Below are positions 1 to 7,276 of a DNA stretch of 11,042 nucleotides, in pieces. The notes below the pieces were generated by a model. That model was not told the origin of the DNA, searched no databases, and was given only the letters and a program-made list of their open reading frames with translations. The stretch spans positions 1 to 11,042 of the forward strand of contig JBHHXH010000079.1 of assembly GCA_046756925.1 (NCBI GenBank), in the 5' to 3' direction. Numbering within the stretch: position 1 is the stretch's first letter; the number at the start of each line of letters is the position of its first letter. The position numbers and the translations under genes are program-made. This stretch comes from JAJDBU01 sp046756925. Lineage in GTDB: Bacteria; Nitrospirota; Nitrospiria; SBBL01; JAADHI01.

Positions 1-10
1 CCATTTAGAG

Positions 11-55
11 TTGCCAAGGCGAGGGTCGCGGGTTCAAATCCCGTTTCCCGCTCCA
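11..55 (+). other. 3' fragment of tRNA-Gly(GCC), probable attachment-site remnant
   Basis: The segment carries an anticodon loop TTGCCAA (11-17, anticodon GCC at 13-15), a good T arm (stem 28-32 with 40-44, loop TTCAAAT 33-39), the acceptor 3' strand TTCCCGC (45-51), discriminator T and an encoded CCA (53-55). This matches the 3' half of bacterial tRNA-Gly(GCC). The distance from anticodon to CCA is the normal 40 nt. The bases before the loop (1-10) do not pair with the 3' side of the anticodon stem and do not give a D arm, so the gene is not intact. Such 3' tRNA fragments are typical of the distal end of an element integrated into a tRNA gene. The element would then lie to the left of the window. 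No integrase for it is visible here. Confidence 0.75.
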
Positions 56-523
56 TCAAAATCGATATTGTTTATCTCCTAACCTTTTTGTTTTTCAGCA
101 GTATCTGCCGAAGAGACGGCCCCGGCTGAACCCATGATCACGAGGGCTAAAGTACTTTTGTGTTGACTGTTTCTCGGCCGCCCAATGGTCATTTCACCGT
201 CTGCTACGACCCCGCACGCGGTGTATGTGAATAACGGAAGGTCGATAATCCGACACGCGAAACCACCCCAATACGCCAAAGAGAGAAATGGGGTCCTTGA
301 TCTTTCCTTTAGAATACGTATACTATCCTACGCGCGTTTTCTTTACAGGTCGAGACGACCTATAAAAAAAATAAGAAAAGAAGGCTTAGAAAGCCCCGAC
401 CGGTGGATGGTGGAATACACGACAATTACATCTCCCTTGCCGAAACCGGTATCAATCTATGAATACCGCCGTGAAGTTTCACATCCTGTTGGTATTCATT
501 GAACTCATCATTGGGAAGGCATT
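56..523. other. Intergenic region without a convincing gene
   Basis: This stretch of about 470 bases follows the tRNA-Gly fragment. Short open frames occur on both strands (for example 185-502 plus and 79-279 minus), but they overlap each other, have no good ribosome binding site and encode no sequence I recognise. An A-rich run lies at 364-382. The only element I can support is a possible promoter at 297-324. Confidence 0.5.
297..324 (+). promoter_or_regulatory. Candidate sigma70-type promoter upstream of the QueF-like gene
   Basis: TTGATC (297-302) and TATACT (319-324) are separated by 16 bp. The predicted start would be near 331, giving a leader of almost 200 nt before the gene at 524. 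The match is fair, but it was found only by eye in AT-rich intergenic DNA. Confidence 0.35.
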
Positions 524-961
524 ATGAGCAAAAAAAGTCCGACTTACAAATCCATCGACCCGTTGATTCTGAAATCACTTCCAAATCCAGTAAAAAAGGC
601 TTATGAAATAAAGATCAAGATTCCGGAATGCACTTTTCTCGGCGTTCACGAACAACCGGACTTTGCGACGGTTTATCTTGCCTTTTACCCACGAGACAAA
701 ATTATCGAGCTGAAATCCTTAAAGCAATATTTCGTGCACCTTCGGACCATCGTTGTCTCCTACGAACGCTTGGTGAACATTCTCTACGACCACTTGATAA
801 ACACCTACGAGCCGGAAAGACTGAGGATCGTCATGATCTGCAATCCCCGGGGCGGAATCAGCTCAAAACTCACCATCGATTCCGATTGGGAAGCAAGAGG
901 CGGCAAGGAAATCTTTAAGGATTGGCAAACATCGGATGACGGTTGGCAAGTGCTGGTTTAA
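524..961 (+). CDS. QueF-like (T-fold) protein lacking the catalytic cysteine
   Basis: This 145-residue protein resembles unimodular QueF, the NADPH-dependent reductase that turns preQ0 into preQ1 in queuosine synthesis. Conserved family landmarks are QPDF (44-47) followed by ATVY, E62 with KSLK (64-67), and NPRGGIS (107-113). In QueF the nucleophilic Cys lies seven residues before the Asp of QPDF (Cys55/Asp62 in the Bacillus subtilis enzyme). Here that position is Leu39. The FHE motif of the substrate pocket reads SYE (79-81), so His is replaced by Tyr while Glu stays. Cys36 is nearby but three residues off. Canonical thioimide chemistry therefore seems unlikely; the protein may bind a pterin or deazaguanine or have another role. 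The ATG start is preceded by GGAAGG four bases upstream. It is followed by the cupin-like gene on the same strand, with a gap of about 107 bp. Confidence 0.8.
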   Translation: MSKKSPTYKSIDPLILKSLPNPVKKAYEIKIKIPECTFLGVHEQPDFATVYLAFYPRDKIIELKSLKQYFVHLRTIVVSYERLVNILYDHLINTYEPERLRIVMICNPRGGISSKLTIDSDWEARGGKEIFKDWQTSDDGWQVLV

Positions 962-1068
962 ATCAGTGGATCTCAAAAAATCTGAAGCCTGCGGATACTC
1001 TTGATTTCCGGCGCACGGTAGGGCAGACAGCAAGAAACATCCATTCGATTTCACCCTAGGACACGCGA

Positions 1069-1629
1069 TTGCACTTCGTACAATGGACAGCCCCAGAAGT
1101 GTCCGAATCGGCATACGAAATCCCGCAAGGAAGCCTACTAAAGGCCCTTGAAGATATTGAAAACGGCCTATTTCCTTTATTGAACAACCCGAAGCGGTGG
1201 GAGTCCATCGACATCGATTATCACCCGCCGCGGGTAGAACGGGTGTTTATGCAGCAAGCGGAGCTGCGAGTATCCTTGCATTGCATCCATCCCTGCCCAG
1301 CCAAGGGAGCCCTCTTTCACCCGCATCCCTGGCCTTCGGCCATGCGAATCCTTTCGGGAAGATATGAAATGGCGGTCGGTTTTGGTCCGGGCAAGGAGAC
1401 TCCACCCATCTCCCTGACCCTTGTATCCAAAGCTGGATCCGCTTATGAAATGATCCATCCGAATGCCTGGCATTCCGTGCGTCCCATCGGCAAGCCCGTG
1501 ATGACACTCATGATCAGCGGGAAACCTTGGAAGCGCATCGCCCCACGAAGTGCAAAGTCCTTGCCCCATCTGTCCGGCGATCGGAAGGGTGAAATCCTCA
1601 CCGCTTTTAAAGAATTTTACAAACGGTAA
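1069..1629 (+). CDS. Cupin-like protein, function unknown
   Basis: The 186-residue product has the look of a single-domain cupin. The core runs about 78-152, with a HPHPW segment (His84, His86), an acidic residue Glu100 after a short strand, a Gly-rich turn (103-108) and a second histidine segment around His130 and His135 (IHPNAWHSV). These could form the metal site, although spacing between HxH and Glu is longer than in textbook cupin motif 1. There is no signal peptide or membrane segment, so a cytoplasmic location is likely. The frame opens after a stop at 1057-1059. The first usable start is TTG at 1069, preceded by AGGA seven bases upstream. Substrate and reaction cannot be told from the sequence. 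The neighbouring QueF-like gene is on the same strand and might be co-transcribed. Confidence 0.7.
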   Translation: MHFVQWTAPEVSESAYEIPQGSLLKALEDIENGLFPLLNNPKRWESIDIDYHPPRVERVFMQQAELRVSLHCIHPCPAKGALFHPHPWPSAMRILSGRYEMAVGFGPGKETPPISLTLVSKAGSAYEMIHPNAWHSVRPIGKPVMTLMISGKPWKRIAPRSAKSLPHLSGDRKGEILTAFKEFYKR

Positions 1630-1824
1630 ACCGATAAGCCCTTCTTGATACACCACAAACCCAAAATACCTTCAAACGCATTTCCATCCGGATATCGACC
1701 TTTTATTGAACGGTCAGCCGGGTTCAATACTTCGCTTGTCGTCACCGAAACGATCACACCGTGACAACGAACGATTTGAATGAACCATTTTTTGATACTT
1801 TTATGACAGGTGTATTGTTAACGG

Positions 1825-1850
1825 AAAAAGCCCGCAACGGGAGCGGCGGG
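1825..1850 (-). terminator. Rho-independent terminator of cbpA-cbpM
   Basis: Read on the minus strand, a GC-rich hairpin CCCGC-(N10)-GCGGG (1831-1850) is followed one base later by TTTTT (1825-1829). It lies about 23 bases after the stop codon of cbpM and is oriented correctly to end that operon. Confidence 0.75.
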
Positions 1851-1872
1851 TTCCACGGCAACAAACCTGGGT

Positions 1873-2193
1873 CTATTTCACAGTCGTTTCGAGTTGAACG
1901 CGAAGCATTTCGACCTCATCCAGCAAATCCAATACCAATGCAACGCCGGAAAGGTTGACCCCCAAGTCCCGTTGCAGTCGCAGCACCATCCCGATGCGAC
2001 GGCAGCTTTCGGCCGAGAAGCGCCATTGCCTGGGCTGGCTTCCTTCCGGATCGAGGATCCCTTCCTCGACAAGCGAAGCGATCCATTCGGTTTGCACGGA
2101 AAAGTGTCCGCACACTTCCGATAAACGGAAGGAAGCCCCTTCATCGACCACAACCGGCGTGGTGATCGAAACGACCTTGTTTTCCTTGCTCAT
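1873..2193 (-). CDS. cbpM: Chaperone modulator CbpM
   Basis: This 106-residue protein has the size and pattern of CbpM, the specific modulator that binds the J domain of CbpA and blocks its stimulation of DnaK. It resembles a MerR-type helix-turn-helix fold: a recognition-like segment around residues 24-50 (LSEVCGHFSVQTEWIASLVE), the GILDPEG turn (45-51), an RFSAESCRRI helix (58-67) and a C-terminal LDLLDEVEML helix. The start codon ATG lies three bases after the stop of cbpA, with GGGGG upstream inside the end of cbpA, so the two genes are translationally coupled. The pairing with a CbpA-type DnaJ is the strongest support for the name. A terminator follows directly. Confidence 0.88.
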   Translation of the reverse strand: MSKENKVVSITTPVVVDEGASFRLSEVCGHFSVQTEWIASLVEEGILDPEGSQPRQWRFSAESCRRIGMVLRLQRDLGVNLSGVALVLDLLDEVEMLRVQLETTVK

Positions 2194-2196
2194 GAT

Positions 2197-3141
2197 TCAA
2201 ACCCCCAAATGCGCGCGCGGATTAAACGGCAACTCCTTCGCCATTTGCCGATAAAAGGCTTTCGCCCGATCGTTTTCCGCAGCGGGCAAGGCAATGTTGA
2301 TGACCACAAAAAAATCGCCTTTTTCCTTTGCCGGGATGCCCCTTCCCTTTAAGCGAAGGGTTTTCCCCTGATGAACATTTTCGGGGATATGCAATTGAAC
2401 CGTCCCCTCCGGTGTCGGCACATTCACCGTTGCGCCCAGGGCCGCCTCCCAGGGTGCGAGGGGCAGATCGAGGTAGAGATCTTTTTCCTGCGTCCGATAA
2501 AAAAGATGAGGCCTGAACTTGACTTCCAAATATAGATCGCCTGCCGGGGCGCCACCGATGCCGGAGCCGCCTTGCCCCCCCAATCGAATCCGTTGGCCCT
2601 GGACCAATCCCTTTGGAATTTTTACATTTAAACGATGTGTCCGGCTTTGTATTTGCCCACCTTCGGAACCTCCGGTCTTCCGCAGGGTGAGCAATTGGGT
2701 TGTCCCGTGATAGGCATCCTCAATGCCGATGGTTACCGTTGCGTATTGATCTTCTCCTCTCACAGAAAAGGAAGGGCGGCTTGATGAACGCCGTGCAGCC
2801 CGACGGCCAAACAATGTCTCAAAAAAATCGCTGAATCCGGAAGACATATCCGGAGAGAAATCACCCGCACCGAACTCAAAACCACGACCCCAATTCGGAG
2901 GCGGTCGAAATTCCTGGCCGCTTTGCCAGCCGCTTCCCAACTGATCGTATGCAGCCCGTTTTTTGGGATCCTTCAATACCTCGTAGGCCTCGTTCACTTC
3001 TTTAAAGCGCTCGCTTGCATCGGCGGTTTTGCTGATATCCGGATGGTACTTTCGCGCCATCTTACGGTAAGCCCGTTTGATTTCTTCCTGGGACGCATCG
3101 CGCTGAAGACCCATGATTTTATAGTAGTCTTTATAATTCAT
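2197..3141 (-). CDS. cbpA: CbpA-type DnaJ co-chaperone
   Basis: This is a class II Hsp40 of 314 residues acting with DnaK in the cytoplasm. It has an N-terminal J domain (about 3-70) with the HPD motif at 33-35, a Gly/Phe/Pro-rich linker (about 72-110), and two C-terminal beta-sandwich peptide-binding domains (about 125-305) containing the typical NVKIPKGLVQGQRIRL and PEGTVQLHIPENVHQGKTLRL type segments. No CxxCxGxG zinc repeats are present, which separates it from DnaJ itself. The frame also has a TTG ten codons upstream (3171), but the ATG at 3141 begins exactly where family members begin (MNYKDYYK). No strong Shine-Dalgarno lies close to this ATG. It is followed three bases later by cbpM. 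Confidence 0.92.
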   Translation of the reverse strand: MNYKDYYKIMGLQRDASQEEIKRAYRKMARKYHPDISKTADASERFKEVNEAYEVLKDPKKRAAYDQLGSGWQSGQEFRPPPNWGRGFEFGAGDFSPDMSSGFSDFFETLFGRRAARRSSSRPSFSVRGEDQYATVTIGIEDAYHGTTQLLTLRKTGGSEGGQIQSRTHRLNVKIPKGLVQGQRIRLGGQGGSGIGGAPAGDLYLEVKFRPHLFYRTQEKDLYLDLPLAPWEAALGATVNVPTPEGTVQLHIPENVHQGKTLRLKGRGIPAKEKGDFFVVINIALPAAENDRAKAFYRQMAKELPFNPRAHLGV

Positions 3142-3295
3142 TCGCTTTTTGAAGAACCGCCTCCGGCACAACAGGGTGTCGATTCGCCCCCATATGGCCG
3201 AAAAAATGAACGACCGGCAACCATGGTCAAAACATTATTTTCCGCCTCATTTGAGAACACGACCCCGTGCCTTTAGATCGACAACACCCATCCCA

Positions 3296-4483
3296 CTAAA
3301 CCCTTCCAAAACCAAACGCGACGACGCCGCGCGCGGGGGCGTGTCCTTTGGGTTCCCCAATACCAAGTTGTCCGCTGTCGTTGGTTCCCCAGCATTCGAT
3401 CTTTCCCAACAAATCGAGCGCACAGGTATGAAAAGCGCCTGCCGTCACCGACATTGCAGAAGAAATGCCAGGCACCGTTACTGGCGCCTTTGCCGGGTCA
3501 GCGCCGCTGAAACCGAGCTGTCCGTTGACGCCACGACCCCAACATTTTAAGTGTCCGTCTTTCAGAAGTGCACAGCTGTGAAAAGCCCCGGACGTCACTC
3601 CCACGGCATTGACCAACCCGGGGACCCTCAAGGGTCCAGAAGAATTTCCAAAGAGTTCGGTGCCGAGTTGGCCATCGTTGTTTTCGCCCCAACATCGGAC
3701 CGATCCGTCCGAGAGAACGGCGCAGGTGTGGCCTCCGCCGGCCGCCACGGCAACGGCATCTTCAATGCCGGACACCAGCCAAGGCCCACCGCTTTTTTTA
3801 AACGCCCCTCTTCCCAATTGTCCGGCTTCGTTCCCCCCCCAGCAGGCAATGCTGCCGCCCTTAAGCAGAACGCAGGTATGAAAACCGCCCGCTGTGATGG
3901 TCTTGGCTTTATTGACCAAGGGCACGGCGACCGGTACGGATGAGGTCTCCGGCGCAGTCCCAATTCCCAGCTGGCCTTTTTGATTCCCCCCCCAACACCG
4001 CACCGTGCCATCGGATATCAAGGCGCAGGTGTGGCGCGTGCCGGCTGTGACGGCGACGGCATCGGCCACTTGGCCAACTTCTTTCGAATGTGAAGACCCC
4101 CCAAAGGGGCCGTGTCCGACCTGGCCGCTGTCGTTCGTCCCCCAACATCTTATTTTTCCACTTAGAAGGACCGCGCAGGTGTGAAATCCTCCGGCGCTAA
4201 CCGCACCGGCCGAGGATATGCCGGATACCGGCTTTGGGACAAGCGCCCCTTCAAAGGTCTTGTCCCCCAGTTGGCCGTTTCCATTCCTTCCCCAGCAATA
4301 GATCGTATGGTCGGAAAAAAGACTGCAACTGTGGTAGGCGCCGGAATCGATCTGAACAGGCCTGATCCCAAGCTTTTCCCCCTCCGACTCGAAAAAAAAC
4401 ACCCAAGAACCGATCGACACGGCACCGAGCAACACCAATAGAATGGTGAGGGTCCCAAACGGGCTATTTCTGATCAAGGACAT
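3296..4483 (-). CDS. Membrane-anchored RCC1-repeat beta-propeller protein
   Basis: The protein has an N-terminal hydrophobic segment (about residues 10-31) and then seven RCC1-type repeats of about 50 residues. Each repeat carries H(T/S)C(A/S/V)-L...CWG-x(4-5)-GQ(L/V)G. Seven repeats are the number needed for one closed seven-bladed propeller. Each blade contains one Cys in HTC and one in CWG, 14 in all. With the membrane anchor, this suggests a periplasmic or exported domain with possible disulfides, which is inference. RCC1 in eukaryotes is a Ran exchange factor, but bacterial repeats of this kind are structural and their partners are mostly unknown. The frame opens at a TTG at 4528, with in-frame ATGs at 4516 and 4483. 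I chose 4483 because it directly precedes the anchor and has GGTGGG nine bases upstream; the start is uncertain. It seems to be its own transcription unit between lysS-lol and cbpA. Confidence 0.85.
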   Translation of the reverse strand: MSLIRNSPFGTLTILLVLLGAVSIGSWVFFFESEGEKLGIRPVQIDSGAYHSCSLFSDHTIYCWGRNGNGQLGDKTFEGALVPKPVSGISSAGAVSAGGFHTCAVLLSGKIRCWGTNDSGQVGHGPFGGSSHSKEVGQVADAVAVTAGTRHTCALISDGTVRCWGGNQKGQLGIGTAPETSSVPVAVPLVNKAKTITAGGFHTCVLLKGGSIACWGGNEAGQLGRGAFKKSGGPWLVSGIEDAVAVAAGGGHTCAVLSDGSVRCWGENNDGQLGTELFGNSSGPLRVPGLVNAVGVTSGAFHSCALLKDGHLKCWGRGVNGQLGFSGADPAKAPVTVPGISSAMSVTAGAFHTCALDLLGKIECWGTNDSGQLGIGEPKGHAPARGVVAFGFGRV

Positions 4484-4545
4484 TGCCAAAGGCCCACCGA
4501 TTTCCTGAAATCCCATCCACAAGGACAAATCCCTTTATAAGTTAT

Positions 4546-4580
4546 AAAAAGATGAGGCCGCGAAACCGGAGGTGTCGGCC
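4546..4580 (-). terminator. Probable intrinsic terminator of the lysS-lol operon
   Basis: On the minus strand GGCCG (4580-4576) pairs with CGGCC (4560-4556), with an inner ACC/GGT pairing in the loop. After a five-base spacer (TCATC) comes TTTTT (4550-4546). The position, between the last operon gene (stop at 4643) and the RCC1 gene, fits. The stem is short and the spacer imperfect, so confidence is moderate. Confidence 0.45.
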
Positions 4581-4642
4581 GCTCCCAAGACCCCTCGGCA
4601 GAGGGTGCCCGGAACGTCATCCGTCTTCGGTCCTCATCTGAT

Positions 4643-5221
4643 TCAGGACCATACCCAAATCGCATAAACCCAATAAACCAGATAGACCGCAAGGAGGCCT
4701 CCGATGAGGGTTTTCGCCCACGGCGATCGGTCGCGCCGAAGGAGAAAAATCGATCCGACCAGGACAGCGACGCCCTCCATCGGCGCGACAATATGGCCGT
4801 AGTAGGATGGATTCCAGTAGGAGACAGGGCTCTGAAAACGCCAGTCCGAGAAGGGGAAAAAGTGGGCGTGGGCGTGGGCATCGGCATGGTGAAGCGGAAG
4901 GTCTTCGAAGACATGAAGGATCATACTGAAGAAAAACAAAACCAACCATGTGGCCCCGGACCGTGCGGCGATGAGCATGCCCAGCAACATCAATGGGAGA
5001 GAATTGAAAAGATTAAAAAAACCCTGCCAATCCGCATCGAAATATCTCTCCGACCAAATGGCATCCTCCCTCTCATGTAAAATTATTTTTTCGTAGAAAT
5101 AGAAAAAGAACATGGGCATATCCGGTGCAAGGGCTCCTACAACAATGGGAAGGCAACGCTTCGGACGATTTTTACGGCCGAGTATGAGGAGATTGAGGAC
5201 CGCATGTGCAGGCGTATTCAT
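4643..5221 (-). CDS. Histidine-rich integral membrane protein, YdjM/metal-dependent-hydrolase-like
   Basis: This 192-residue protein has about four hydrophobic segments (near 24-42, 72-86, 91-105 and 146-161, with another at 171-190). Its pattern resembles small membrane proteins annotated as membrane-bound metal-dependent hydrolases: MNTPAHA at the start (His6), GALAPDMP (29-36, Asp34), and a dense polar cluster H103, E106, D107, H111, H112, H116, H118, H120 just after the third segment, followed by SPVSYWNP. These residues could bind a metal, but no activity can be assigned. The frame could begin at a TTG at 5239 overlapping the lolD stop. I prefer the ATG at 5221 because it has GAGGAAG about ten bases upstream and matches the family-like N terminus. 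It is the last gene of the lysS-lolC-lolD operon, 14 bases after lolD. Confidence 0.75.
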   Translation of the reverse strand: MNTPAHAVLNLLILGRKNRPKRCLPIVVGALAPDMPMFFFYFYEKIILHEREDAIWSERYFDADWQGFFNLFNSLPLMLLGMLIAARSGATWLVLFFFSMILHVFEDLPLHHADAHAHAHFFPFSDWRFQSPVSYWNPSYYGHIVAPMEGVAVLVGSIFLLRRDRSPWAKTLIGGLLAVYLVYWVYAIWVWS

Positions 5222-5235
5222 CGAACAAAACTTCC

Positions 5236-5922
5236 TCAAACTTGAGACACGGGTCCTAAAAGAGACACACGTCCGTCCACCATCGTAATCTTGCGATCGA
5301 CCTGATTGGAAAGTTTTTCGTTATGGGTCACGAGCACGAAGGTTATGCCTCTTTTTCGGTTCAGATCCTTTAACAGGCCGAAGACTTCATCGCTGGTGTG
5401 GGTATCCAGATTGCCGGTCGGCTCATCCGCCAAAACCAAGGAAGGATTCAGGACCAAGGCCCTGGCGATCGCCACTCGCTGCTGTTCGCCACCCGAGAGT
5501 TCTCCGGGTTTGTGATGGAGGCGATGGGAAAGACCCACGGCATCGAGCATGTCCATGGCGGCCGTCTTGATTTTCTTTGGATGCATTCGTTGGATCAAAC
5601 CAGGCATCATCGTATTCTCCAAGGCGGTGAATTCCTGTAGGAGCTGATGAAACTGAAAGACAAAACCGACATGACGATTTCGAAACGTTGCGAGTTCGAC
5701 GTCGGAGCGGGAAAACAGATCCACGCCATCGTAGAGGATTTTCCCGGAAGTCGGTCGATCCAAAGCCCCGATGAGATTGAGAAGGGTGCTCTTCCCCACC
5801 CCCGAAGCCCCAACAACGGCAAGCATCTCCCCTTTGGCTATTGTAAACGATACCTCTTTTAAAATCACCAAGGCGTCGTTCGCGATGGCATAGGTTTTCG
5901 AGAGTTCGACCACTTCAATCAT
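5236..5922 (-). CDS. lolD: Lipoprotein-releasing ABC transporter ATP-binding protein LolD
   Basis: LolD powers release of outer-membrane lipoproteins from the inner membrane to the carrier LolA. All ABC motifs are present in 228 residues: Walker A GASGVGKST (38-46), Q-loop Gln90, signature LSGGEQQR (142-149), Walker B LVLADEP (162-168), D-loop NLD (171-173) and H-loop His200. The sequence belongs to the LolD/MacB/FtsE branch, and the partner permease directly upstream (27-base gap) decides for LolD. It starts with ATG at 5922; the Shine-Dalgarno is weak, consistent with coupling to the preceding gene. The stop codon overlaps a possible TTG start of the next gene, and a better ATG lies 14 bases downstream. 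Confidence 0.93.
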   Translation of the reverse strand: MIEVVELSKTYAIANDALVILKEVSFTIAKGEMLAVVGASGVGKSTLLNLIGALDRPTSGKILYDGVDLFSRSDVELATFRNRHVGFVFQFHQLLQEFTALENTMMPGLIQRMHPKKIKTAAMDMLDAVGLSHRLHHKPGELSGGEQQRVAIARALVLNPSLVLADEPTGNLDTHTSDEVFGLLKDLNRKRGITFVLVTHNEKLSNQVDRKITMVDGRVSLLGPVSQV

Positions 5923-5949
5923 TGGTTGTCATCCGTCTTAGCATGGACG

Positions 5950-7254
5950 CTATTCGTAGCGGAGCCCCTCGACCGGTTCAATCTTCGCCGCCTGCCAGGA
6001 AGGGTAAAGGGTCGCGACCAGCCCAATCAAAAGCGCGGACGAAACAATCAAGAAGAGATCGAAAAAGTGGAGTTTCACCGGAAGATGACTGATGTAATAA
6101 ACGTCTCCCGGCAAAGCATAAAACGTTTCGAGAAACCAACAAATCGCCAATCCCAATGGCACGCCGGAGACCACCCCGACGCCGACAATCACCAGGCCCT
6201 CCAGCATAAAGATACGAACGATCGCGTCCCGTTTTGCACCCATCGCCCTTAAGATGGAAATCTCCCGGGTTTTTTCGACCACCGTCATCGTAAGGGTGCT
6301 GACAATATTAAAAGACGCCACCAAGATAATGAGTACGAGAATCACAAACATCATGTCTTTCTCCAATTCCAAAGCGGAGAACAGATTGCGGTTCATTTTT
6401 TTCCAATCGCGGGCTTGAAAGGAAAAGCCAAGTTCTTTTTCAAGGCCTTCCGAAACCTGATCGGCCATAAAGATATTATCGACCTTCACCTCGATTCCGC
6501 TAACGACATCCGGAAGATTGAAAAAAGCTTGGGCCTCGTTAATGGTAATATAAGCCAAGGAGGTGTCGTATTCATACATCCCGGAATCGAAGAGGGCCAC
6601 GACGCGAAAAATGCGAATCTTGGGTGTAAAGCCGCCCGGTCCTCCGAGCGCTTGACCGATGGGAGCGCCCTCCTTTCCGACCGGTGAAACGACATGGATC
6701 GTGTCCCCCCAAAAAACTCCCAGGCGCCCCGCCAATTCCTTCCCGATAATAATGCCCGGATAGGTCTTCTCGGTATCGGCTTCGGTGGATTCCAAATCGC
6801 CCACAGGCATATCGGGAGCCGACGTCGTAAGATACTCCATTTTTCCTTCGATAATATTTTGTGAAACATGGGTGACATTGCTTTCTCTTTTGGGATCGAT
6901 GCCGCGGAGCACGACGCCAAAAGCGCTCGACTCCGAGGACAACAAGACCTGCCGAAAGATAAACGGGGTGGCGGCGACGACATGCGGCGTTTTCTCCACC
7001 GTTTCGATCAAGCTTTCATAGTCATCCATATTATCGTGGGTCCGGTCGGAGATCACAATGTGGGAGTTGGTTCCCAATATCTTGTCGCGGAGGTCTTCCT
7101 TGAAACCCGTCATGACCGCAATCGTGGCAACCAGGGCCGCGACACCGACCGCGACGCCGCCGACGGAGATCAAAGCCCCGATGGAAATCGACTTTTTTTG
7201 TTGTTTGGACTTGAGATACCGCAGGGCAACATACAATTCAAACGGAAAAGACAT
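5950..7254 (-). CDS. lolC: Lipoprotein-releasing ABC transporter permease LolC/LolE
   Basis: This inner-membrane permease of 434 residues works with LolD. It has the family topology: a cytoplasmic N-terminal segment (FELYVALRYL), TM1 (about 25-48), a large periplasmic domain (about 49-295), and TM2-TM4 (about 301-324, 348-375 and 396-417). A conserved cytoplasmic coupling segment KTREISILRAMGAKR (328-342) contacts the ATPase. The C terminus ends with the typical AAKIEPVEGLRYE. The open frame extends 32 codons further upstream into the end of lysS, but ATG 7254 is preceded by AAGGAG four bases away and fits the family N terminus. Only one permease is encoded here, so it may form a homodimer as in species with a single LolC/E-type subunit; a second copy elsewhere cannot be excluded. 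Confidence 0.92.
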   Translation of the reverse strand: MSFPFELYVALRYLKSKQQKKSISIGALISVGGVAVGVAALVATIAVMTGFKEDLRDKILGTNSHIVISDRTHDNMDDYESLIETVEKTPHVVAATPFIFRQVLLSSESSAFGVVLRGIDPKRESNVTHVSQNIIEGKMEYLTTSAPDMPVGDLESTEADTEKTYPGIIIGKELAGRLGVFWGDTIHVVSPVGKEGAPIGQALGGPGGFTPKIRIFRVVALFDSGMYEYDTSLAYITINEAQAFFNLPDVVSGIEVKVDNIFMADQVSEGLEKELGFSFQARDWKKMNRNLFSALELEKDMMFVILVLIILVASFNIVSTLTMTVVEKTREISILRAMGAKRDAIVRIFMLEGLVIVGVGVVSGVPLGLAICWFLETFYALPGDVYYISHLPVKLHFFDLFLIVSSALLIGLVATLYPSWQAAKIEPVEGLRYE

Positions 7255-7276
7255 TGGACTCCTTGTGCTGAGACGA

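Noticed and set aside
364..395. Possible minus-strand terminator (GGCTT/AAGCC hairpin followed by a T-rich run)
   Set aside because: The stem is only 5 bp with a 3-nt loop, the T run is interrupted, and no minus-strand gene lies upstream that would need it.
185..502. 105-codon plus-strand frame before the QueF-like gene
   Set aside because: It has no convincing ribosome binding site, no recognisable domain, is rich in Arg/Ile/Pro as chance frames often are, and overlaps a similar frame on the other strand.
1730..1785. Inverted repeat GTCAC...GTGAC between the cupin-like gene and the cbpM terminator
   Set aside because: Only five bases pair without interruption, the loop is long, and there is no T run; it is not better than chance.
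3202..3230. Possible cbpA promoter (TTGACC on the minus strand at 3230-3225)
   Set aside because: The -35 box is good but the hexamer 17 bp downstream is ATTTTT; no sigma32-type motif or CIRCE element was seen either.
4474..4914. Several long minus-strand frames overlapping the membrane protein and RCC1 genes
   Set aside because: They are out-of-frame shadows of better-supported genes, with Arg/Ser/Pro-rich translations and no family resemblance.
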